Origin: Palsa-506 sp963836355
GTDB taxonomy: Bacteria > Actinomycetota > Actinomycetes > Streptosporangiales > Streptosporangiaceae
Reading direction: 5' to 3'
DNA length: 64,000 bases
NCBI GenBank assembly: GCA_963836355.1
Contig: CAWIJO010000002.1
Coordinates: 1,302,001 to 1,366,000 of the forward strand
Under the pieces are notes generated by a model, which was given only the letters and a program-made list of their open reading frames with translations, made no database searches and was not told where the DNA came from. Shown here in pieces: positions 33,860 through 41,781 of the stretch. The translations under genes and the position numbers were made by a program. The first letter of the stretch is position 1. Each line of letters starts with the position of its first letter.

Positions 33860-35713
33860 ATGGTCGAACTCATTCCCCGGCAGGTACTTTTCGGCAATCC
33901 CGAGCGAGCCAGCCCCCGGATCTCGCCCGACGGGACGCAGCTGGCATGGATCGCGCCGAGCGACGGCGTGCTGAACGTCTGGGTCGCTCCGGCCGGTATC
34001 GGGCAAGGCGACGGCATCGACTGGTCCGCCGCGCGAGTGGTCACCGATGACACCGACCGCGGCATCCGCATGTTCGCCTGGGCCCACGACGGCAGGCACC
34101 TGCTGTACCTGCAGGACACCGGCGGCGACGAGAACTGGCGCCTGCACGACGTGGACCTGGTCACCATGCAGCGGCGGGACCTCACCCCCTTCGACAATGT
34201 CCAGACGCAGCTCATCGCCGGGGAGAAGAAGTTCCCGACTGAGCTGCTGATCGGGCTGAACCGGGACAATCCGCAGCTGCACGACGTGTACCGGCTGGAC
34301 CTCACCACCGGCGAGCTGACCAAGGAGGTCGAGAACCCCGGGTTCGTCGGCTGGGTCGCGGACAGCCAGCTGGTGGTGCGCGCCGGGGTCGCCCCGCAGC
34401 CGGATGGCAGCCTGGTCATCATGGTCCGCGACGACGCCGGCCAGGACTGGCGGCAGCTGCTTTCCATCGACGCCGAGGACGCGCTGACCAGCGGGCCGGT
34501 GGCGTTCAGCGATGACGGCACTACCATGCTCGCGATGAGCTCGGTGGGGACGAACACCGGCAGGCTGGTCCGGCTGGACCTGGCGACTGGCGATGCCGAG
34601 GTACTCGCCGAAGATCCGGAGGCCGATGTCACCGACATCAGGCTGCACCCGGATACCAGGGAACCCCAGATCGTCACCTTCCTCAAGGACCGTTCCGAGT
34701 ACCGGGTTCTCGACCCGGATGTCGCGGATGACCTCGCGGCGATCCGGGCGCTGCACCCGGGCGATCCGTCCTTCGATGACGCCGACGACGCCGATTCGAC
34801 CTGGCTGGTCGGTTTCACCAATGACTCAGGCGCTGTCCCGTTCTTCAGCTTCGACCGGGAGACCCGGACCGGGAAGTTCCTGTTCGAGACTCGGCCCGAG
34901 CTGTCCCGCTACGAGCTTGCGCCGATGGAGCCGTTCTCGTTCACGGCCAGGGACGGCCTCACCATCCACGGATACGCGACGTTCCCGCCCGGGGCAGGCC
35001 GGACCGGGCTGCCGATGGTGCTCAACGTGCACGGTGGCCCATGGGCGCGCGACGCCTGGGGCTTCAACCCCGAGGCCCAGTGGCTGGCCAACCGCGGCTA
35101 CCTGTGCGTGCAGGTGAACTTCCGCGGCTCGACCGGCTACGGCAAGGCGTTCGTCAACGTCGGCGACCGGGAATGGGGCGGCCGCATGCACGACGACCTG
35201 GTGGACGCGGTGGCGTATGTCACCGGCCAGGGCTGGGCCGATCCTGCAATGGTGGCGATCTACGGCGGTTCCTACGGGGGCTACGCCGCGCTAGCCGGGG
35301 CGGCTTTCACGCCGGAGCTGTTCCGGTGCGCGGTCGACATCGTCGGGCCGTCCAACCTGAAGACCCTGATCGAGACAATTCCGCCGTACTGGGCGCCGAT
35401 GATCTCGCTGTTCCACCGCCGGGTAGGCGACCCGGCGAAGGACGCCGACTTCCTCTGGTCCCGGTCGCCGCTGTCCCGCGCGGACAACATCAGCATTCCG
35501 CTGCTCATCGCGCAGGGAGCCAACGACCCGCGGGTGAAGCAGGCCGAGTCAGAGCAGATCGTGGCGGCGCTCAAGGCGGCCGGGATCGATCACGAGTACC
35601 TGCTGTTCCCGGACGAGGGGCACGGCTTCGCCAAGCCGGAGAACCGGCTGCGGTTCTATGCCGCGGCCGAGCGGTTCCTGGCCAGGCATCTCGGCGGCCG
35701 GGCCGAGGAGTAG
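33860..35713 (+). CDS. S9 family prolyl-oligopeptidase-like serine peptidase
   Basis: 617 aa. Residues 1-~370 form a beta-propeller (repeats such as SPDGTQLAWIAPSDG and WAHDGRHLLYLQDTGGDENW). The C-terminal ~245 residues are the alpha/beta-hydrolase domain with NVHGGPWARDAWGFNPEAQWLANRGY, nucleophile IYGGSYGGYAAL, acid GANDPRVKQ and His in DEGHGFAKPENR. It probably acts on short peptides in the cytoplasm, since no signal peptide is seen. Divergent from alr over a 127-base spacer that must hold both promoters. Confidence 0.94.
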   Translation: MVELIPRQVLFGNPERASPRISPDGTQLAWIAPSDGVLNVWVAPAGIGQGDGIDWSAARVVTDDTDRGIRMFAWAHDGRHLLYLQDTGGDENWRLHDVDLVTMQRRDLTPFDNVQTQLIAGEKKFPTELLIGLNRDNPQLHDVYRLDLTTGELTKEVENPGFVGWVADSQLVVRAGVAPQPDGSLVIMVRDDAGQDWRQLLSIDAEDALTSGPVAFSDDGTTMLAMSSVGTNTGRLVRLDLATGDAEVLAEDPEADVTDIRLHPDTREPQIVTFLKDRSEYRVLDPDVADDLAAIRALHPGDPSFDDADDADSTWLVGFTNDSGAVPFFSFDRETRTGKFLFETRPELSRYELAPMEPFSFTARDGLTIHGYATFPPGAGRTGLPMVLNVHGGPWARDAWGFNPEAQWLANRGYLCVQVNFRGSTGYGKAFVNVGDREWGGRMHDDLVDAVAYVTGQGWADPAMVAIYGGSYGGYAALAGAAFTPELFRCAVDIVGPSNLKTLIETIPPYWAPMISLFHRRVGDPAKDADFLWSRSPLSRADNISIPLLIAQGANDPRVKQAESEQIVAALKAAGIDHEYLLFPDEGHGFAKPENRLRFYAAAERFLARHLGGRAEE

Positions 35714-35751
35714 CGAGGCGGCCACGGGCAGGGCACCGGCACTCTCGATCC

Positions 35752-35803
35752 ACGATCACGGATGATTCGTGCGCGGCCGCCCCCGGATCATCCGTGATCA
35801 TGA
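35752..35803. terminator. Palindrome between convergent S9 peptidase and nnr genes
   Basis: Arms 35752-35769 and 35784-35801 pair over 18 positions with two wobble-type differences. The right arm (CGGATCATCCGTGATCAT, preceded by CCCC) is identical to the one after accD5. It starts 39 bases after the peptidase stop and contains the nnr stop codon (35798-35800), so it could end transcription in both directions. Confidence 0.75.
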
Positions 35804-37354
35804 CCGATTCGCTGCTGCGGTTACCCGGATGGCCGCTGGCAGCGCGTCGATCAGGTCGGCGGAGCCGATCGGGGCGCCCTGGGACAGCCGCTGGATGGCG
35901 GGCGCCGTCCGGCTGGCGGCGGCACCGGCCTGCGCGGCACCGGCGGCCGCCAGCCTGGCGGCCAGGCCATGCAGGTACGCACCGGCCGCCGCCGCGTCCG
36001 GCGGAGCCAGGCCCTGCGCGAGTAGCGAGCCGATCAGCCCGGAGAGCACGTCCCCCGATCCCGCGGTGGCGAGCCAGCCGGTGCCGGTGGCGTTCACCAG
36101 TACCGGCGGGCTGCCCGATGGGGTGGCTATCACCGTCGTCGACCCCTTGAGCAGCACGGTCAGGCCCAGCTCGGCGGCGGCTCTCCTGGCGCAGGACAGG
36201 CGGCTGGCCTCGATCTCCGCCCGGTCGCAGCGCAGCAGCCTGGCAAGCTCGCCGGCGTGCGGCGTGATCAGCGTGGGCGCGGAGCGCGGCAGCAGTTCCG
36301 GGTGGTCAGCGAGCATGGTGATCCCGTCTGCGTCGATCAGGACGGGCAGGCCGGTGGATAGCACATCAGCGAGCTGGGTTACCGACGAAGAATCCGTTCC
36401 AAATCCAGGGCCGGCCACCCATGCCTGCACGCGCCCGGCTTCGGCAACTGCCCGTGCCGCCGGCCCGTCGGCGCCGACTACCGTGATCACTGCCTCCGGC
36501 CAGTGCTGCCGGACGACGTGCGCGGCCTGCTCCGCGGTCACCAGCCGGACCATGCCGGCGCCGCCGCGCACGGCGCCGCCGACGGTCAGCAGGGCAGCGC
36601 CGGTGAACCGGCTGCTGCCGGCCATGATTCCCAGCACGCCGCGACGGTACTTGTCGGATTCCGCGGTCGGCCGGGGCAGCAGCGCGGCGACATCGGCGGA
36701 CTGCAGGGCACCGACGCTGGCCGGGCCCAGGCAGGGGCGCAGGCCGATGTCGATCAGCTCGGCCGGGCCGGCGTGCGTCGCGCCAGGATCGACGAGCAGG
36801 CCGGGCTTCCAGGTGCCGAACGTCACCGTCGCGTCGGCGCGGACCGCAGCGCCCGGCACCTCGCCGGTGTCCGCGTCGATCCCGCTCGGCAGGTCAACCG
36901 CGACGACCAGGCCGCTCGCGGCGGCCGCCCTGGCGGCCAGCGCCGCGCCGGGTTCCCGCAGCCCGCCGCGGCCGCCGATGCCGAGTATTCCGTCGATAAT
37001 CAGGTCAGCGCCATCGATCAGGCCCGGTACCAGGCTGCTTTCCGGGCCGGCCAGGCTGCCGCCGGCGGCGCGCAGGGCCGCTCCGCCGCCGGGGTGCATT
37101 CGCGGGCCGGCGGCAACCGCCGTCACGATCGCGCCGCGGCCGGCCAGCAGGGCGCCCGCGTAGAGCGCGTCGCCGCCGTTGTCCCCGGTGCCGGCGAGCA
37201 CGACGACCCTCGACCCGTACACCCGGCCAAGCAGGCGGGCGCACGCCGACGCCAGGCCAGCCGCGGCACGCTGCATCAGCGCTCCGTCCGGTACCCGGGC
37301 CATCAGGGCGCGCTCGGCCTTCCTGACCTCCTCGACCTCGTGTGCCTGCCTCAC
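35798..37354 (-). CDS. nnr: Bifunctional NAD(P)H-hydrate epimerase / ADP-dependent dehydratase
   Basis: 518 aa. It repairs hydrated NAD(P)H. Residues ~1-215 are the YjeF_N epimerase with AGTGDNGGDALYAGALLA and VAVDLPSGIDADTGEV. Residues ~225-500 are the ribokinase-like dehydratase with GSSRFTGAALLTVGGAVRGGAGMVRL, ITPHAGELARLL and TAGSGDVLSGLIGSLLAQG. GTG start at 37354 overlaps the acpS stop as GTGA. The stop codon lies inside the palindrome that follows. Confidence 0.96.
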   Translation of the reverse strand: MRQAHEVEEVRKAERALMARVPDGALMQRAAAGLASACARLLGRVYGSRVVVLAGTGDNGGDALYAGALLAGRGAIVTAVAAGPRMHPGGGAALRAAGGSLAGPESSLVPGLIDGADLIIDGILGIGGRGGLREPGAALAARAAAASGLVVAVDLPSGIDADTGEVPGAAVRADATVTFGTWKPGLLVDPGATHAGPAELIDIGLRPCLGPASVGALQSADVAALLPRPTAESDKYRRGVLGIMAGSSRFTGAALLTVGGAVRGGAGMVRLVTAEQAAHVVRQHWPEAVITVVGADGPAARAVAEAGRVQAWVAGPGFGTDSSSVTQLADVLSTGLPVLIDADGITMLADHPELLPRSAPTLITPHAGELARLLRCDRAEIEASRLSCARRAAAELGLTVLLKGSTTVIATPSGSPPVLVNATGTGWLATAGSGDVLSGLIGSLLAQGLAPPDAAAAGAYLHGLAARLAAAGAAQAGAAASRTAPAIQRLSQGAPIGSADLIDALPAAIRVTAAANRS

Positions 37355-37719
37355 CGCGATGCCCCTTCCGCTACCACCATGGCCACGCAGAACCCGCCGT
37401 CATGACTGAGCGACACATGCCAGCCCTGGACGCCCAGCCGGTCTGCCGCATGCTGCACGGTGCCGCTGACCGCGAGCAGCGGCCGGCCGGCCGCGTCATG
37501 GGTAACGACGACGTCAGTCCAGCGGAGCCCAGCCGGGCCGCCCAGCGCCTTCGCCACTGCCTCTTTCGCGGCAAAACACCCAGCCAGCGAAGCCAGCGAA
37601 GCTGCGGGCGCATCGCGTTCGCTCTCGGCGAACAGCCGGGATGCCAACGCGGGCGTCCGCCGCAGGGCGGCCTGCAACCGGGAGATGTCCGCGATGTCCA
37701 CTCCGATTCCCACGATCAT
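37351..37719 (-). CDS. acpS: Holo-[acyl-carrier-protein] synthase
   Basis: 122 aa from ATG 37717-37719. It transfers 4'-phosphopantetheine from CoA to acyl carrier proteins. GVDIADISRLQAAL (metal Asp) and CFAAKEAVAKALG (catalytic Glu/Lys) are the family signatures, and VSLSHDGGFCVAMVVAE is the normal ending. The longer frame to 38118 is antisense to the VOC gene. It is translationally coupled to nnr, as in other actinobacteria. Confidence 0.96.
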   Translation of the reverse strand: MIVGIGVDIADISRLQAALRRTPALASRLFAESERDAPAASLASLAGCFAAKEAVAKALGGPAGLRWTDVVVTHDAAGRPLLAVSGTVQHAADRLGVQGWHVSLSHDGGFCVAMVVAEGASR

Positions 37720-37827
37720 GGCCCAAGCCTGCCATGACGGACCGCATATCCCGCCTGCTGGCCAGGCCGCCGGGGCGGGGCCGATACCCTGTTGCCGGAT
37801 CCTGGTCGCGGCGCTTAGTGTCCGCCC

Positions 37828-38175
37828 ATGGCTGCTTTCGTCAAGTCGGTGACTTTCGACTGCGGTAACGCGCTCACGCAGGCCCGGTTCTGGGCCGCCG
37901 CGCTGGGATCCGACGTCGACGAGGAGGCAACCTCGGCGCGTGCCTACGTCGAGGCGGCTGGCTGGGGCGGGCCGAACATGTGGTTCATCCAGGTACCTGA
38001 GTCCAAGGCCGCCAAGAACAGGATGCATTTCGACCTTCGCGCACCAGGCGGCACGGCCGCGGAGGTCGAGCGGCTGGCTGCCCTGGGCGCAAGCGTGATC
38101 AGCCACCACTCGTCGCATACCGTGATGCAGGACCCAGAGGGCAACGAGTTCTGCGTGGAGCCCGGGCCGGCCTGA
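37828..38175 (+). CDS. VOC (glyoxalase/bleomycin-resistance fold) protein
   Basis: 115 aa. Single beta-alpha-beta-beta-beta module pair: FVKSVTFDCGNALTQARFWAAALG at the start and MHFDLRAPG..AAEVERLAALGA..VMQDPEGNEFCVEPG at the end. This is the actinobacterial VOC subgroup of small proteins with unknown ligands. The plus-strand gene is divergent from acpS (108 bases) and followed by the long repeat field. Confidence 0.88.
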   Translation: MAAFVKSVTFDCGNALTQARFWAAALGSDVDEEATSARAYVEAAGWGGPNMWFIQVPESKAAKNRMHFDLRAPGGTAAEVERLAALGASVISHHSSHTVMQDPEGNEFCVEPGPA

Positions 38176-38551
38176 CGGAACCCGGGCCGGCCGGACAAGG
38201 TCGGGGCGGCCTGACGGAACCCCGGGCCGGCCTGACGGAACCCGGCCGGCCGGACAAGGTCGGGGCGGCCTGACAAGGGCCGGAGAGCCTCACAGGGCCC
38301 GGGGCGGCCTGACAAGGGCGCGCGGGGCGGCCTGACAAGGGCCGGAGAGCCTCACAGGGCCCGGGGCGGCCTGACAAGGGCGCGCGGGGCGGCCTGACAA
38401 GGGCCGGAGAGCCTCACAGGGCCCGGGGCGGCCTGACAAGGGCGCGCGGGGCGGCCTGACAATGGCCGGGCCAGCCTGGCGGAGCCGGTGACGGAGCCCG
38501 GCCAGCCTGGCGGAGCCCGGGCCTGGCGGAGCCGGGGGCAGCTTCAGCGGC
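38176..38551. repeat. Repeat field with three 62-bp tandem copies
   Basis: The core is three exact 62-bp copies at 38269-38330, 38331-38392 and 38393-38454. Each begins CCTGACAAGGG and itself contains two CCTGACAAGGG sub-units. The left flank (38173-38268) has older relatives built on CCTGACGGAACCCGG, and the right flank has CCTGGCGGAGCC repeated. Open frames across it are repeat artefacts. No gene is seen. Copies are too close and without unique spacers to be a CRISPR. Confidence 0.9.
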
Positions 38552-39508
38552 CTAGCCGGGTAGCTGGCATTTCCGGCCACAGCGGCGGAGAGCGCCGCCC
38601 CAGCCCCGCCTGGCCAGCGTGGCCCCGACCTGAGCCGCGATCTCGCAGGGTCGCTCAGTCACGTCCGCCCAGCCATACCTGAGTGTTAGCTGCCCCTCGG
38701 CAGCATTCGCGTTGTCCCGGCGGATGTCATTCCAGCGAAGCCCGTCCGGGTGGGCAACTCGCCCGTCGAGTTCCACCACGAGCTCGTAAGCCTCGTAGTC
38801 GACATCCTGGTACTGGCGCCGACCAGCCCGGCGGACGACTCGCTGCCGCCGGCCGGGCGGCAGCCCGTGCGGGCGCTCGACCCGGCTGAAGTAGCGGAAC
38901 TCAAGCAGCGAGTGCACGCCATCTGCGGCTAGGCCAAGCACCTCGGACAGTTCGGTACGCCATCGCAGCCGGCTGCGCAGGAGCATTGCTGCGCCGATCT
39001 TGCCGGGCGTGGTCCGGCGGCTCGCGCAGGCACGCAAGATCCATCCGAGCGCCGAGTCCAGGCTGCCGGCTGTCTCGGCGAGGTCTAGAACGGTCTCCTC
39101 GATGCGAGTCCGGGGCGGCCGCAGGACCGGATGACGCGCCTGCTGAACGCGTTGGGAGTAGTGCAAGGAAACCCCGTCAATCGGAGCGACCCGGTTGCCG
39201 CTTCGAACCATTACGTGCACTACGGACGCGGATTCGCTCGTGAGCCCGTGCAGTTCCGCAGCAGTCTGGTGACTGAGCGCAGCAGTCGGACCCGCGCGTA
39301 GCACGACTGCCCACAACCAGGCGAGCCGCCCTGGGTCGCCGCTAAAGGTCGCGTACACGCCGAGATGCAGCCGTTGCCACTGGCCGCTGCGCAGCCGGGC
39401 TGCGATGGCACTGTCGGTCAGGCCGATGCCGATGGCTTGCTGCCTGGACAGCACCCCGTGCTGCAGCACCAGCAGTTCATCATCGCACCGGAGCGCATTG
39501 GCTCTCAT
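38552..39508 (-). CDS. AbiEi-like N-terminal domain plus DUF559 endonuclease-like domain protein
   Basis: 318 aa. Residues ~8-60 (LLVLQHGVLSRQQAIGIGLTDSAIAARLRSGQWQRLHLGVYAT) are the winged-helix domain named after AbiEi antitoxins. The C-terminal ~110 residues are DUF559/Vsr-like: DGVHSLLEFRYFSRVERPHGLP then YQDVDYEAYELVVELDGRVAH, where D...E-x-D are PD-(D/E)XK-type acids, and DVTERPCEIAAQV at the end. This pairing is common as an orphan gene in actinobacteria. No toxin gene is next to it, so an active type IV toxin-antitoxin system is not supported. Confidence 0.85.
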   Translation of the reverse strand: MRANALRCDDELLVLQHGVLSRQQAIGIGLTDSAIAARLRSGQWQRLHLGVYATFSGDPGRLAWLWAVVLRAGPTAALSHQTAAELHGLTSESASVVHVMVRSGNRVAPIDGVSLHYSQRVQQARHPVLRPPRTRIEETVLDLAETAGSLDSALGWILRACASRRTTPGKIGAAMLLRSRLRWRTELSEVLGLAADGVHSLLEFRYFSRVERPHGLPPGRRQRVVRRAGRRQYQDVDYEAYELVVELDGRVAHPDGLRWNDIRRDNANAAEGQLTLRYGWADVTERPCEIAAQVGATLARRGWGGALRRCGRKCQLPG

Positions 39509-39559
39509 CGGGCTAGCGTGGCCGACTCAGCCGATCGAAGCCCACCCTGTTTCTCCACC

Positions 39560-39599
39560 TGTGGATAAGCCTTCCGGCGCTGCCGTTTCCTGTGCATAA
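39560..39599. promoter_or_regulatory. Two DnaA-box-like sequences 31 bases apart
   Basis: TGTGGATAA at 39560-39568 is the exact complement of TTATCCACA; TGTGCATAA at 39591-39599 differs by one base. They lie upstream of the DUF559 gene. Two boxes are too few for an origin, and no AT-rich unwinding region is near. Probably chance, or a minor DnaA titration or regulation site. Confidence 0.3.
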
Positions 39600-39655
39600 C
39601 GATCAGCCGTTACGTCCTTGCACGCTCTAGCGTGGACGAACGTAACTGCTGATCG
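39600..39655. terminator. Two-tier hairpin downstream of glmS
   Basis: Outer arms 39600-39615 and 39640-39655 pair over 16 bases with one mismatch. An inner CACGC-TCTA-GCGTG hairpin sits at 39621-39634. It lies 90 bases after the glmS stop on the minus strand. A transcription terminator is the simplest reading. The G-rich stretch 39660-39720 between it and glmS holds nothing else I can identify. Confidence 0.65.
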
Positions 39656-39744
39656 CCGCCGGGGCGGGGGCGGGGGCGGCACCGGGGCCGGGGCCGGGGC
39701 CGGGGCGGCCGGGAGCCGGGCCCGGCGAGAGTGCTGCGGGTGGC

Positions 39745-41625
39745 TCACTCCACGGTAACGGACTTGGCCAGGTTGCGTGGCTGGTCCACATCGTGGCCCT
39801 TGGCCGCGGCGAGTTCGCAGGCAAAGACCTGCAGCGGCACGGTGGCCACCAGCGGCTGCATGAGTGTCGGCACTACCGGCATCTCGATCAGGGTGTCCGC
39901 ATAGGGCGCCACCACGTCGTCGCCCTCGTCAGCGATGACGATCGTGCGGGCGCCGCGGGCCATGATCTCCCGGATATTCGACACGATCTTGTCGTGCAGC
40001 GCCGAGCGCCCGTCCGGGGACGGGACGATCACGACGACCGGCAGCCCCTCCTCGATCAGCGCGATCGGCCCGTGCTTGAGCTCGCCGGCCGCGAACCCCT
40101 CGGCATGCATGTAGGCGAGTTCCTTGAGCTTCAGCGCGCCTTCCAGGGCAACCGGGTAGCCGACGTGCCGTCCGAGGAAGAGCACGCAGCGCTCGCCGGC
40201 CAGCTCCCGGGCCACCGCCCGCACCGGCTCCATCGCGTGCAGTACCCGGTCCACCGCGGCCGGCATCTGGTGCAGCTGATCCATCACGGCGCTGACCTCA
40301 TCGCCGTACATGGTGCCGCGCACCTGGGCCAGGTACAGCGCGACCAGGTAGCAGGCGATCAGCTGGGTCAGGAATGCCTTGGTGGAGGCGACGGCGATCT
40401 CGGGGCCGGCGTGGGTGTACACGACCGCGTCGCTTTCCCGCGGGATAGATGAGCCGTTCACGTTGCAGATCGCGACGACGTGCGAACGCTGCTCACGGGC
40501 GTGCCGGACCGCCATCAGGGTGTCCATCGTCTCGCCGGACTGGGAGATCGCGATGACCAGGGTCGACCTGGTAAGGATCGGGTCACGGTAGCGGAACTCG
40601 CTGGCCAGCTCCACCTCGCACGGGACGTCACTCCAGTGCTCGATGGCGTATTTCGCGATCATCCCGGCGTGATAGGCGGTCCCGCAGGCCACGATGATGA
40701 TCTTGTCGACGTTCCGCAGCTCATCGTCGGACAGGCGGATCTCGTCCAGGGTCAGCAGCCCGTCTGCGCCGACCCGGCCGAGTAGCGCGTCAGCGATCGC
40801 GTGCGGCTGCTCCGCGATTTCCTTCAGCATGAAGTACTCGAAGCCGACCTTCTCGGCAGCCGACACGTCCCAGTCGACGTGGTAGTCGGTCACCTGGGCC
40901 GACGCTCCGTCGAAGCCGGTCACCGTGATCCGGTCCGCGCGTATCTCGACAACCTGATCCTGGCCGAGTTCGACTGCATCCCTGGTAAAGGCGATGAACG
41001 CGGCGACGTCGCTGGCCAGGAAGTTCTCGCCATCGCCGCGCCCGACGACAAGCGGAGAGTTGCGGCGCGCCCCGACGACCGCGTCCGGATCCCGCACGTC
41101 GACGGCGACCAGCGTGAAAGCGCCGCGCAGTCGCTGGCAGACCTGGCGCATTGCGGTGGCGAGCGAGCCGGCCGGCGGGGCGCCGGTTCCCGGCACGTCG
41201 GCCATCGCTGCCATCTGCTCTTCGATAAGGTGCGCGACAAGCTCGGTGTCGGTCTCGGACGTCAGTTCGTGCCCCTGGGCCTCGACCTCGGTGCGCAGCG
41301 CGGCGAAGTTCTCGATGATCCCGTTGTGCACAACTGCCAGCTGGCCGCCGCAGTCCGTGTGCGGGTGCGCGTTGGGGTCGGTAGGCGGCCCGTGGGTAGC
41401 CCAGCGAGTATGGCCGACGCCGACAGTGCCCGGCAGCGGAGGGCGCTCGGCGAGCGCTGCCTTGAGGTTGCCGAGCTTGCCCGCCCGCTTGGCCCAGCTG
41501 AGCTTGCCGTTTGCCACGACGGCGATGCCGGCCGAGTCGTAACCCCGGTACTCGAGGCGGCCAAGGCCCTCGAGTACTACGCCCAGTGCCTGCCGGTGAC
41601 CTGCGTACCCCACGATTCCGCACAT
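39745..41625 (-). CDS. glmS: Glutamine-fructose-6-phosphate aminotransferase (isomerising)
   Basis: 626 aa. It makes glucosamine-6-phosphate for cell-wall amino sugars. MCGIVGYAGHRQA has the N-terminal Cys nucleophile of the glutaminase domain (residues 1-~230), with GHTRWATHGPPTDPNAHPH. Two SIS sugar-isomerase domains follow (SQSGETMDTLMAVRHAREQ; HVGYPVALEGALKLKELAYMHAEGF). The C-terminus PRNLAKSVTVE is diagnostic. glmM lies upstream; the pantothenate kinase gene seen between them in Streptomyces is absent. No glmS ribozyme is evident. Confidence 0.97.
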   Translation of the reverse strand: MCGIVGYAGHRQALGVVLEGLGRLEYRGYDSAGIAVVANGKLSWAKRAGKLGNLKAALAERPPLPGTVGVGHTRWATHGPPTDPNAHPHTDCGGQLAVVHNGIIENFAALRTEVEAQGHELTSETDTELVAHLIEEQMAAMADVPGTGAPPAGSLATAMRQVCQRLRGAFTLVAVDVRDPDAVVGARRNSPLVVGRGDGENFLASDVAAFIAFTRDAVELGQDQVVEIRADRITVTGFDGASAQVTDYHVDWDVSAAEKVGFEYFMLKEIAEQPHAIADALLGRVGADGLLTLDEIRLSDDELRNVDKIIIVACGTAYHAGMIAKYAIEHWSDVPCEVELASEFRYRDPILTRSTLVIAISQSGETMDTLMAVRHAREQRSHVVAICNVNGSSIPRESDAVVYTHAGPEIAVASTKAFLTQLIACYLVALYLAQVRGTMYGDEVSAVMDQLHQMPAAVDRVLHAMEPVRAVARELAGERCVLFLGRHVGYPVALEGALKLKELAYMHAEGFAAGELKHGPIALIEEGLPVVVIVPSPDGRSALHDKIVSNIREIMARGARTIVIADEGDDVVAPYADTLIEMPVVPTLMQPLVATVPLQVFACELAAAKGHDVDQPRNLAKSVTVE

Positions 41626-41657
41626 GACCGCCAGGTTAGTGCCTGATTCCCCGCATC

Positions 41658-41696
41658 ACCGCATGCGCGATGCGTTATCAATCGGTTTCATGCGGT
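41658..41696. promoter_or_regulatory. Inverted repeat in the glmM-glmS spacer
   Basis: ACCGCATG at 41658-41665 and CATGCGGT at 41689-41696 are perfect 8-base arms, 23 bases apart, 33-71 bases before the glmS start. The spacer is locally AT-rich. It could be an operator or a leader stem for glmS. Confidence 0.35.
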
Positions 41697-41781
41697 AACT
41701 AATATGCCTTGCCAGGCGGCTGGCTGCGCGGGCCGGATGACCGAGTCGCAGGTGGGACGGCCGAGGGGACGGATGCCTGGC

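Noticed and set aside
38269..38454. Possible CRISPR array
   Set aside because: The 62-bp copies are directly adjacent without unique spacers, and no cas gene is present.
38552..39508. Type IV toxin-antitoxin system
   Set aside because: Only the AbiEi-like domain is present and no AbiEii-type toxin gene is adjacent.
41626..41781. glmS ribozyme
   Set aside because: The spacer is short and shows only an 8-base inverted repeat; the ribozyme is not expected in actinobacteria.
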